From an uncultured Clostridia bacterium (GTDB taxonomy: Bacteria; Bacillota; Clostridia; Oscillospirales; Ruminococcaceae): 7,818 bases of DNA. The translations under genes were made by a program, and so were the position numbers. Positions within the stretch are counted from its first letter, which is position 1, and the number at the start of each line of letters is the position of its first letter. The notes under the pieces are model-generated. The model was not told where the DNA came from, searched no databases, and saw nothing but the letters and a program-made list of their open reading frames with translations. Location: contig CALCSA010000362.1 in assembly GCA_937894185.1 (NCBI GenBank), positions 1-7,818 of the forward strand. Reading direction: 5' to 3'. Positions 1 to 5,547 of this stretch are shown here, one piece after another.

Positions 1-2510
1 AGCTGAATAACAGTTCGAATAATCTTATCTTTGGAAAAAACTACATTTCGGACGGTGTGGCTTATACACTACGTTCTTTGTCGGTAGGAAGTGGTTCCAC
101 AGGTTACGATGACACTATGAGAGGAACGCCCGAAAGCAACGAATGGGATCAGATTTTGAACAAAGACAGTGATTCCATTAAAAATTGGAGTGAGATTTAT
201 TCTTGGGGGCAGGATACGCATTCTAATATTGAGTCGTACCGTGCGTTTCGCGGGTACGATTCGGCCCGCTGCTGGGAGTATGATTCTGCGTCGCTCGTCC
301 GCCCGGTCTTCGGTTTCCGCCCCGCCCTTGAAATCCTGAACCCTGCCACGCTGGGCCCTGACGGACTGAAAACCGTCACCTATGACATGGGCAGCAAGGG
401 AACGCTGGGCGAAGATTTGCTCCAATCCGCCACGGTGGTCTACACCGGTACGCTGATCCTGCCGGAAATTACAGAAGCAAACGGCTTCAACTATGCCGGT
501 GCAGTAGGTGCAGGCACGCTGGGCTGGTATGACGGTTCTACCTTTTACGCACCGGGACAATCGCTTACCGACTTGGCGGACAGAACAATCTTGACCGCCG
601 GGGTTTACAATAATGAAGCCCCGCCAACGGACAAGACACTTGTAAGTATCACATCGCCAAGTGCAATCACAGGAGTTTCCAACGGCACAGCAAAAACCGC
701 GGCGGCATTGGGTTTGCCTGCAAAAGTAACCCTTGTGACAGATGGCGGAAATGTTCAGGCAGATGTGGCATGGGATGTAACAGGCAGCTCATATGACCAA
801 TCCGATACATCTGCACAGACATTCACAGTAAGCGGAACGGTAACGCTGCCAAGCGGTGTGAGCAACCTGAATAATGTAGGACTCTCTACCAGCATTCGCG
901 TAACAGTAAATGCTAAGTCCTCATCCGGCGGCGGCTCGTCCTCTGATGACCGTCCCCATATTACCGTGATACCACCGGCGCCCGACAAGCCCAATACACC
1001 TACACAGGGCGAAATCAAGAAAGAGGGTAAGGTGGACGGTACTGGCAACGGGGCGGCTAATATCTCCGAAAAGGACACAAAAGCTGCCTACGAAAAGGCA
1101 CTAAAAGCAGCGAAAAAGAACGGCAACGAGAAAAACGGCATTGCCATTACGGTAAGAATAAACACAGACAAGAAAACCGCAGTCAGTATTTCCTTTAGTC
1201 TGCCAAAGGCAGTGCAGGACTATATCATTGCCAAAGAGATTCGCTCCATCACATTGGTATCAGAAAATCCTGCCATCAGCATGACGCTGGATTTGGCGGC
1301 GGTAAAAGAGATTCGCAAACAGGCGAATGGTGATGTGACAATCACAGCCGCCCGTATGGAGAGCAGCAAACTCACAAAGAACGCTAAGGCTGCTATTGGC
1401 TCCCGACCTGTCTTTGACCTGACAGTCAGCTACGGCAAGGGCAAGACGGTTCAGAATTTCGGGGCAGGAAACGTAGCGGTGGCAATTCCCTATATCCTTG
1501 CCGCAAATGAAACATCCGGCAACGTGCAGGCGGTCTATGTGGATGCACAGGGCAAGGTGCAGTGGCTGATCAGCTCTGTTTATGACGGTGTGGAACGAGT
1601 GCTGCGCTTTAGCACTTCCCACTTCTCCACCTACGGAATCGGCTACAAAAAAGACGCGCCGACCTTTACCGACATCGGCAGCCATTGGGCAAAGGATGAC
1701 ATTGCGTTTGTGGTAAACCGGGGCTTATTCAGCGGCACTTCTGCAACAACGTTCTCACCGAATACCGCCATGACAAGAGGAATGTTCGTGACTACCCTCG
1801 GACGATTGGCAAATGTCGATGTGAATGCCTACAAGCAGTCCAGCTTCATCGACGTAAAGGCAGACGTTTACTACATGGGTTACATTGAGTGGGCAAATAA
1901 AAACAACATTGTCAATGGCATTGGCGATTATAAATTTGCCCCGGATCAGTCCATCACCCGTGAGCAGATGGCGGTTATTATGACGGGCTACGCCAAAACC
2001 ATCGGTTATAACTTGCCGAAGGTTCATGTGGAGAACACCTTTGCGGATAACGTTAAAATCAACGCCTATGCAAAGGATGCCGTGAAGCAGATGCAGATAG
2101 CAGGGGTCATCAGCGGCAAAAACGGAAATCTCTATGATCCGCAGGATACGGCCACAAGAGCCGAGGTGTCTGCTGTACTGCGCCGCTTCGTGGAGCGGGC
2201 GATTTCCAGCGACAGGTTGCAGGGCTGGACGATGAATGATTCCGGCAACTGGATGTACTACGAAAACGGCAAGCCCGTTACCGATAAGAAGGATATTGAT
2301 GGGTCTACCTACACCTTTGACCAGTATGGCGTGACAGCGGATGTGCCGAAAAATCTGCGGTACACCACCTATATCGTGCAGAAGGGCGATAGCTTCTGGC
2401 TTATCGCCCGCAAGCTGGGCTGCACCATGAGCGAGTTGGAGCGTTTAAACAACAAGAGCCGGTTCTCCATCATCTATCCCGGCGATATACTTCGGGTTCC
2501 GGAGAAGTAA
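1..2510 (+). CDS. SLH- and LysM-containing modular cell-wall/surface protein, 5'-truncated by window edge
   Basis: The frame is open from the first complete codon at position 3, so the true start lies upstream. The GTG at 57 has no convincing ribosome binding site and is probably internal. Domains in order: a DUF6273-like C-terminal part ending in GFRPALEI (to about 340); an Ig-like domain of the Big_4 type (about 633-914); a Ser/Gly then Pro-rich linker (915-1000); a beta-rich module of the kind that precedes SLH repeats, with IPYILAANE and STSHFSTYGIGY (about 1060-1645); three SLH domains (about 1659-1823, 1845-2009, 2037-2201) with FTDIGSHWA, FIDVKADVYY and TFADNVKINAYA starts; a choline-binding-like wall repeat, GWTMNDSGNWMYYENGKP (about 2220-2336); and a C-terminal LysM, YIVQKGDSFWLIARKLG to YPGDILRVP (about 2361-2501). 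SLH domains bind secondary wall polymers and LysM binds peptidoglycan, so this protein is expected outside the membrane, attached to the wall. No catalytic domain is visible; the ligand or role of the N-terminal half is unknown. The signal peptide would lie outside the window. Confidence 0.9.
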   Translation, partial: LNNSSNNLIFGKNYISDGVAYTLRSLSVGSGSTGYDDTMRGTPESNEWDQILNKDSDSIKNWSEIYSWGQDTHSNIESYRAFRGYDSARCWEYDSASLVRPVFGFRPALEILNPATLGPDGLKTVTYDMGSKGTLGEDLLQSATVVYTGTLILPEITEANGFNYAGAVGAGTLGWYDGSTFYAPGQSLTDLADRTILTAGVYNNEAPPTDKTLVSITSPSAITGVSNGTAKTAAALGLPAKVTLVTDGGNVQADVAWDVTGSSYDQSDTSAQTFTVSGTVTLPSGVSNLNNVGLSTSIRVTVNAKSSSGGGSSSDDRPHITVIPPAPDKPNTPTQGEIKKEGKVDGTGNGAANISEKDTKAAYEKALKAAKKNGNEKNGIAITVRINTDKKTAVSISFSLPKAVQDYIIAKEIRSITLVSENPAISMTLDLAAVKEIRKQANGDVTITAARMESSKLTKNAKAAIGSRPVFDLTVSYGKGKTVQNFGAGNVAVAIPYILAANETSGNVQAVYVDAQGKVQWLISSVYDGVERVLRFSTSHFSTYGIGYKKDAPTFTDIGSHWAKDDIAFVVNRGLFSGTSATTFSPNTAMTRGMFVTTLGRLANVDVNAYKQSSFIDVKADVYYMGYIEWANKNNIVNGIGDYKFAPDQSITREQMAVIMTGYAKTIGYNLPKVHVENTFADNVKINAYAKDAVKQMQIAGVISGKNGNLYDPQDTATRAEVSAVLRRFVERAISSDRLQGWTMNDSGNWMYYENGKPVTDKKDIDGSTYTFDQYGVTADVPKNLRYTTYIVQKGDSFWLIARKLGCTMSELERLNNKSRFSIIYPGDILRVPEK

Positions 2511-2537
2511 AACAACAAATCAATAAAGCTATGGGGA

Positions 2538-2585
2538 GCAAAAAGGGCGCACAGGTTGAGATTTGGACCTGTGCGCCCTTTTTGC
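2538..2585. terminator. Strong bidirectional Rho-independent terminator after the SLH gene
   Basis: Perfect 19-bp inverted repeat: 2538-2556 pairs with 2567-2585 around a 10-nt loop (2557-2566). The GC-rich core (AGGGCGCACAGGT and its complement) is flanked by an A run on the left and a T run on the right, so it can terminate transcription from either side. It sits 28 bp after the SLH gene stop codon. Confidence 0.9.
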
Positions 2586-2756
2586 AATCAAGAAAATTAC
2601 TTGGGATAAAATTCTTAGCATACTGCTTGGGCAAGGCTGCTGTAACAATCCCCCAGCCCGATGGCATAAAGATAGTCCATATGCTATGCTTTGGGAGAAC
2701 ATTGGAAAACTCCATATAGCAACCGGAGCATTCAGATTCAAGAATGGACGCTTTGA
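2586..2756. other. Unassigned intergenic segment between two terminators
   Basis: About 170 bp between the SLH-gene terminator and the tnpV-side hairpin. Short open frames exist on both strands, but none has a ribosome binding site or a composition I recognise, and they run through the terminator hairpin. I see no tRNA, promoter or repeat array here. It could be a remnant of mobile DNA, given the broken tnpV next to it, but nothing in the sequence proves that. Confidence 0.4.
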
Positions 2757-2788
2757 AAATGCCCCGCTGAAAAATCAGCAGGGCATTT
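2757..2788 (-). terminator. Rho-independent terminator of the tnpV remnant
   Basis: Inverted repeat 2757-2770 / 2775-2788 with a 4-nt loop. Read on the minus strand, all 14 positions pair if one G-U wobble (2765/2780) is allowed, and the 3' arm ends in ATTTT. The wobble pairs only in the minus-strand transcript, which supports minus orientation. It starts 4 bp beyond the TAG that would end the frame-corrected tnpV. Confidence 0.7.
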
Positions 2789-2792
2789 CAGG

Positions 2793-3085
2793 CTATTTGC
2801 AAATGAAGTCAGAAACCACGCACTCGTCTGCAACTTCCTGTGCTTGCTCGGACAAGCGAATACGCTCTGATGTTTCAAAGGCAGTCTTTCCAATTTTTGC
2901 ACAATGCTCTGCCAGCTTGCGGTGAGAAAAAGCTCCCGGTACATATCCGGCTTTCCTGCGTACAGATAGCTTAATCGAAACCGTCCGTATTTCCCTAAGC
3001 TATCAAACTCGACCTTACCGTCAATCTCAATGTTGGGGTACAGTAACCCATCAATCTCTGTGTATTCAAATTCAAATTTTGCCAT
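2793..3085 (-). pseudogene. tnpV: tnpV-like transposon-encoded protein, frameshifted
   Basis: The ATG at 3085 has a good GGAGG 9 nt upstream. The first frame gives FEFEYTEIDGLLYPNIEI, then LGKYGRFRLSYL and YRELFLT, which resembles the N-terminal half of TnpV. TnpV is a small protein of unknown function carried by Tn4451-type and other clostridial mobile elements. After about residue 55 the similarity switches to another frame, which reads KLAEHCAKIGKTAFETSE, then SEQAQEVADECVVSDFICK and a TAG at 2793-2795. Adding one G in ACCGCAAG (about 2919-2923) would restore FLTGKLAEHC and a single frame of about 97 codons; the 293-nt span is one base short of a multiple of three. Left uncorrected, the first frame runs on as a nonsense tail to 2738. 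The restored protein is somewhat shorter than usual TnpV proteins, so a small internal deletion is also possible. No transposase or recombinase is present in the window. Family assignment is from remembered motifs. Confidence 0.6.
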
Positions 3086-3087
3086 AA

Positions 3088-3188
3088 AGCAAATCCTCCA
3101 ATAAAGATTATTTACAATTCATCGGCAATCGTTCGGCTGTGTGCTAAACAATTATGATTTCTGTAAACATCCTTATTGGAGGACTGCT
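3088..3188. repeat. Imperfect inverted repeat covering the tnpV ribosome binding site
   Basis: The left arm (3088-3116) contains TCCTCCAATAA at 3094-3104 and TTTACA at 3111-3116. The right arm (3162-3188) contains TGTAAA at 3162-3167 and TTATTGGAGGA at 3173-3183. Both blocks are exact reverse complements, 11 bp and 6 bp, with an outer AGC/GCT triplet. The left arm on the minus strand is the GGAGG ribosome binding site of tnpV. A minus-strand transcript starting to the right of 3188 could therefore fold this site into a hairpin. Right next to it, 3180-3202 can form a weak stem (AGGAC/GTCCT plus wobble pairs) followed by TTTT on the plus strand, which is too weak to call a terminator. Confidence 0.6.
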
Positions 3189-3214
3189 AAGCGGGTGGTC
3201 CTTTTTATATGCGG

Positions 3215-3868
3215 TCAGATGCCTTTTTTATAGAGCCACAGGGAGTAAAAAGCAGGTGTGCCGGTTAAGACGATCACTACAAAAAGGATGATCCCTGTGG
3301 GTATGCCGGATGGAGTGCACTGAGTGAAGATGCCGCAAACCATCATGAGAAATCCACCAATCATCCAAAGCTTTCCGGCCAAACGGTGGGTACGATTCCA
3401 GTTTTCTTCGCTGTTGAGTGTCCATGGCAGGCGAATGCCCATGGTGTAGCTCTGTTTGGTTTTAGGCAGATAGTTGCCTATTATCATAAAGAGGATACCC
3501 AGCAGCACATAGATAATCAGGGGAACAGGAAGGCTATATCCCAATCCGATAAGCATGGTGGAGGTGGAGAGCACAAGGCTTATCGCCGGGCAAACCCACT
3601 GAACCAGCAGCTTCAATGCCGAGGACATGTTGGCTTTTTTAGGGTCCAACGCGAGGAAGAAGGGTACCAGCAAAGTGATGGCCGCCATCATGAGGGGCAG
3701 CCCAAACACCGTAAAGGCCTTACTGGAGTAACCGTCAATGGCACCGGAAAAATTCCAGTGGGTGGGCAGCTTTGCCGGAAGCTTATCGTAGAGAATAACA
3801 CCCATCAGAATAGGCAAAAGCGCCACCGTAGTGGGCAACAGGACCTGTTTGTTCAGCTTTTTCATCAT
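3215..3868 (-). CDS. sdpI: SdpI-family immunity/membrane protein (DUF1648 + SdpI)
   Basis: A 217-residue polytopic membrane protein. In Bacillus subtilis, SdpI protects cells from the SdpC-derived killing factor and at the membrane relays its presence to the repressor SdpR. The N-terminal DUF1648 motif is LPTHWNFSGAIDGYSSK (residues 34-50). The SdpI signature is GNYLPKTKQ then GIRLPWTLNSEENW and THRLAGKLW (131-168). About six hydrophobic segments are visible (roughly 9-27, 54-74, 91-110, 113-131, 166-185, 190-212). The chosen start is the ATG at 3868, which overlaps the sdpR stop as ATGA and has GGAGG 7 nt upstream; a second ATG follows directly at 3865. The frame remains open upstream to 3898, but that would overlap sdpR and loses the ribosome binding site. 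The overlap implies translational coupling to sdpR. The substrate or toxin is unknown, since no sdpABC is nearby; some SdpI relatives have housekeeping or other roles. Confidence 0.88.
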   Translation of the reverse strand: MMKKLNKQVLLPTTVALLPILMGVILYDKLPAKLPTHWNFSGAIDGYSSKAFTVFGLPLMMAAITLLVPFFLALDPKKANMSSALKLLVQWVCPAISLVLSTSTMLIGLGYSLPVPLIIYVLLGILFMIIGNYLPKTKQSYTMGIRLPWTLNSEENWNRTHRLAGKLWMIGGFLMMVCGIFTQCTPSGIPTGIILFVVIVLTGTPAFYSLWLYKKGI

Positions 3869-4134
3869 GACTGCGCCTCCTTGAACTGAGATAACCACAA
3901 CATCAGTTCTTCAAACACCGATGTGTTCAGATCATAAAACACATAGTTTTTGTACTTGGTTTCAAACACCAGCCCCGCCTTCTTCAGCAATGAGAGGTGA
4001 TAGGAGATGGTGGCTGCACTGGAATCAAACTTTCCGGCAATGTCACCGGCCGACATTCGTCCCCCACGGAGCATCAAAAGAATCTCGCGCCGCACAGGGT
4101 CCGACAGTGCTTTGAACGTTTCCGGAAATCCCAC
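3865..4134 (-). CDS. sdpR: SdpR-type ArsR-family transcriptional repressor
   Basis: An 89-residue winged-helix protein with the ArsR/SmtB layout: FKALSDPVRREILLML (helix 1-2), MSAGDIAGKFDSSAATISYHL (helix-turn-helix; the recognition helix includes SSAATISYH), LLKKAGLV, then a wing ending in KNYVFYDLN. The ArsR metal-binding cysteine motif ELCVCDL is absent, as expected for an SdpR-like, non-metal-sensing member. Start choice: the GTG at 4134 has GGAGG exactly 8 nt upstream (4143-4147) and puts FKALSDP close to the N-terminus, as in known SdpR. An ATG at 4149 would add five residues but lies inside the operator palindrome and has no ribosome binding site. It overlaps sdpI by 4 bp (ATGA). By family precedent it represses its own operon until the membrane protein sequesters it; the operators found here fit autorepression. 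Confidence 0.88.
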   Translation of the reverse strand: MGFPETFKALSDPVRREILLMLRGGRMSAGDIAGKFDSSAATISYHLSLLKKAGLVFETKYKNYVFYDLNTSVFEELMLWLSQFKEAQS

Positions 4135-4147
4135 GTCCTCCCCCTCC

Positions 4148-4175
4148 ATCTATTTAGAATTTTGTCTAAATAGAT
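4148..4175. promoter_or_regulatory. Operator O1 (palindrome at the sdpR start region)
   Basis: Perfect 11-bp inverted repeat, ATCTATTTAGA (4148-4158) and TCTAAATAGAT (4165-4175), with a 6-nt spacer. It touches the -10 box (4174-4179) and covers the expected transcription start, so a bound dimer would block initiation. The arms match O2 almost base for base. A dimeric ArsR-family repressor, most likely SdpR, is the natural ligand (inference). Confidence 0.8.
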
Positions 4176-4202
4176 TTTACCACCAACAGGGCAAAAAGTC
4201 AA
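4174..4202 (-). promoter_or_regulatory. sigma-A-type promoter of the sdpRI operon
   Basis: Read on the minus strand: -35 TTGACT (4202-4197), exactly 17 bp spacer, -10 TAAAAT (4179-4174). Expected start is near 4167, giving a leader of about 33 nt before the GTG at 4134. The promoter lies between operators O1 and O2, with O1 over the -10/start side and O2 abutting the -35. Confidence 0.8.
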
Positions 4203-4230
4203 TTCTATTTTGAACCTTTTCTAAATAGAA
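4203..4230. promoter_or_regulatory. Operator O2 (palindrome upstream of the -35 box)
   Basis: TTCTATTTTGA (4203-4213) and TCTAAATAGAA (4220-4230), again with a 6-nt spacer; 10 of 11 positions pair. It shares the TCTATTT-GA / TCTAAATAGA design of O1. The centres of O1 and O2 are 55 bp apart, about five helical turns. It directly abuts the -35 hexamer (4197-4202). Confidence 0.75.
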
Positions 4231-4234
4231 CCCT

Positions 4235-4259
4235 AAAAAAATCCGCCCAAAAAGGGCGG
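4235..4259 (-). terminator. Rho-independent terminator of the Gly/Pro-rich gene
   Basis: On the minus strand: CCGCCC (4259-4254), five-T loop, GGGCGG (4248-4243), then A and a run of seven T (4241-4235). It lies 38 bp beyond the stop codon of the Gly/Pro-rich gene and only 4 bp before operator O2, so it insulates sdpRI from that gene. Confidence 0.85.
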
Positions 4260-4297
4260 GTGTTGCTGCGCTTTTGGCACCGCTGTCAAGCAAGGGA

Positions 4298-4540
4298 TTA
4301 GCGGAAGAAAAAGGGGAACCACCACCAAGGCCAAGGGCGTCTGGGTGGCGGGGGTGGTGGACGATGCCATGGTCCTGGTGGGCGATGTCCCGGTCCTGAT
4401 CCCGGCGGGCGATGCCCTGGTCCCGGGCCCGGAGGACGTGGTCCCGGACCTGGACCCGGTGGGCGTGGCCCTGGCCCCGGACCCGGACGGTTGCCGGGAC
4501 GGTTGGGGCTGCCAAAGCGGTAATTGTAATTGTTGGGCAT
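4298..4540 (-). CDS. Small Gly/Pro/Arg repeat protein with aromatic C-terminal tail
   Basis: 80 residues; I do not recognise a named family. The N-terminus is Asn/Tyr-rich (MPNNYNYRFGSPNRPGN). Residues 18-59 form five tandem units of the form RPPGPGPGP/H: two full RPPGPGPG units, a variant with Ser, and two shortened ones. A hexaproline stretch (61-66) follows, then RRPWPWWWFPFFFR (67-80). It has many Arg and His, no acidic residues and no Cys. A real gene is supported by AAAGGA about 9 nt before the ATG at 4540 and by a dedicated terminator shortly after the stop. There is no signal peptide or clear membrane helix. It is divergent from yunB, so a role at the spore surface is possible but is only inference. 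Other frames across this GC-rich repeat are also open on both strands, but lack such signals. Confidence 0.7.
   Translation of the reverse strand: MPNNYNYRFGSPNRPGNRPGPGPGPRPPGPGPGPRPPGPGPGHRPPGSGPGHRPPGPWHRPPPPPPRRPWPWWWFPFFFR
4364..4489 (-). repeat. In-frame tandem repeat of about 27 bp inside the Gly/Pro gene
   Basis: Encodes residues 18-59. Unit lengths are 8, 9, 9, 9 and 7 codons, each beginning with Arg-Pro. The DNA is rich in repeated CCCGG, CCTGG and GGTCC. The array explains the several long open frames seen across it. Such repeats commonly vary in copy number between strains. Confidence 0.75.
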
Positions 4541-4700
4541 TTAAGTACATCCTTTCACCGTTGTAATATGTGCCTGCCGACACACTCCAATCTATGCCGT
4601 CTCATCCCGGCAGGTGTGAAGGCCCTTTTGGGAAAGCTTTAGATTTTTCCTGAATCAGGGGGATTTTGTCCTGCTTTGAACACAAAACCTTCCCTTTTCA

Positions 4701-4709
4701 CATATGATA
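4701..4709 (+). promoter_or_regulatory. Possible sporulation-type -10 box before yunB
   Basis: CATATGATA fits the CATA-N3-TA pattern of sigma-K promoters and partly that of sigma-E, about 20 bp upstream of the yunB ribosome binding site. No good matching -35 element is seen, and the sigma-A reading (TTGAAC to TATGAT) has a 21-bp spacer, which is too long. Treat as a hint only. Confidence 0.3.
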
Positions 4710-4731
4710 TAGAAGAAACGGAGGTGAGGGG

Positions 4732-5403
4732 ATGAAGAAGCGAGTTTCCCGCCGGGGCCGCAGCCGTGGAAGAATATGGGCCGTCTCCTTGCTGCTTCTG
4801 CTGACGGCGGTGTATTTCAGCATCCAGCTGCGCCCGGTGGTGGAGGGCGTCGCCGCCTATCAGACAAGGGTGTTTGCGGCCAAAACCATCAATGACGCCG
4901 TGTTGACCGAGCTGGCCCGGGAGGGCGTCGATTATGGGGATATGGTACTGCTTTCCTACAATAGCAGCGGCAACATCTCCTCCATTCAGTCCAACATGAT
5001 GGAGATCAACCGCCTAAAGGCTCAGGTGACCAAGACGGTGCTGGAAACGTTGGAAGGCATGGGATCCACCTCCATTCAGGTTCCCATAGGAACCCTGCTG
5101 GGAAACGAAGTCACCTCCGGCCGGGGCCCCATGGTGGAAATCAAGGTATATCCCACGGGCTACGTGCAAACGGATATTTTCTCCCAGTTCACCAGCGCGG
5201 GAATCAATCAGACCAACCATCAAATCCTGCTGGGAACCAGCGTCCAGATGATGGCCGTCATCCCCGGCTACCGGATTAAATGCGAATCCTCCACCAGCTT
5301 TGTCATCGCCCAGACGGTAATTGTGGGCAACATCCCCGATGCTTACGTTCAGCTGGGAGAAAACGCTCCCCTTATCTCCAAGCTGAAAGAGGAGATAGGA
5401 TAG
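4732..5403 (+). CDS. yunB: Sporulation protein YunB
   Basis: 223 residues, somewhat shorter than the roughly 250 of B. subtilis YunB, a mother-cell sporulation gene product required for normal sporulation and of unknown biochemical role. The N-terminus is a basic stretch (MKKRVSRRGRSRGR), then one membrane segment (about 15-32), then an extracytoplasmic domain. Family features are visible: LRPVVEG and INDAV in the first third; YNSSGNISSIQSNMMEINRL (76-95); IQVPIGTLLGNEVTSGRGP; YPTGYVQTD; TSAGINQTNHQILL; and the end block IAQTVIVGNIPDAYVQL. Start: the ATG at 4732 is preceded by GGAGGTG at 4720-4726. It stands alone, with ligA 144 bp downstream behind its own promoter-like sequence, and diverges from the Gly/Pro-rich gene. 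Confidence 0.92.
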   Translation: MKKRVSRRGRSRGRIWAVSLLLLLTAVYFSIQLRPVVEGVAAYQTRVFAAKTINDAVLTELAREGVDYGDMVLLSYNSSGNISSIQSNMMEINRLKAQVTKTVLETLEGMGSTSIQVPIGTLLGNEVTSGRGPMVEIKVYPTGYVQTDIFSQFTSAGINQTNHQILLGTSVQMMAVIPGYRIKCESSTSFVIAQTVIVGNIPDAYVQLGENAPLISKLKEEIG

Positions 5404-5481
5404 CCTCATTAAAAAGTGGTGGTGGATTTCCGAAGAATGCAGAAAATTTCTGGCCGAATGGGAGAATGTGACCGATTCCAC

Positions 5482-5510
5482 TTATTATCCCCCTGTGTCT
5501 GTGCTATACT
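5482..5510 (+). promoter_or_regulatory. Candidate ligA promoter
   Basis: -10 TATACT (5505-5510) with a weak -35 TTATTA (5482-5487) at 17 bp. The predicted start near 5517 leaves a leader of about 31 nt to the TTG at 5548. The -10 is good, the -35 poor. No terminator is evident between yunB and this site, so read-through from yunB is also possible. Confidence 0.4.
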
Positions 5511-5547
5511 AAGCGGTGTATGGCGCAACGATACAGGGGGTATTGGT

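Noticed and set aside
69..2027. Several minus-strand open frames opposite the SLH gene (90-163 codons).
   Set aside because: They lack ribosome binding sites and recognisable protein features; the plus frame is continuous with clear domains.
2470..2925. Short open frames on both strands through 2470-2925.
   Set aside because: They run through the terminator hairpin or through tnpV out of frame; none has a ribosome binding site.
3180..3206. Possible plus-strand terminator hairpin AGGAC...GTCCT followed by TTTT.
   Set aside because: The stem is only five Watson-Crick pairs plus wobbles, and no plus-strand gene precedes it.
3869..3898. N-terminal extension of sdpI to 3898.
   Set aside because: It would overlap sdpR by over 30 bp, and the only good ribosome binding site serves the ATG at 3868.
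3386..4213. Plus-strand open frames opposite sdpI and sdpR, including one of 167 codons.
   Set aside because: They are shadows; the minus-strand genes have full family signatures, ribosome binding sites and coupled overlap.
4571..4619. Inverted repeat CCTGCCG...CGGCAGG upstream of the Gly/Pro gene.
   Set aside because: The arms are only 7 bp with a loop of about 29 nt; this is likely by chance.
4177..4642. Alternative long frames on both strands through the Gly/Pro repeat (73-116 codons).
   Set aside because: They are open because of the GC-rich tandem repeat; the minus frames run into the terminator or the operator region, and none has the ribosome-binding-site and terminator pairing of the 80-codon frame.
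5416..5547. Extended N-terminus for LigA up to 5416.
   Set aside because: This part has no similarity to ligases and overlaps the candidate promoter; the TTG at 5548 has the ribosome binding site.
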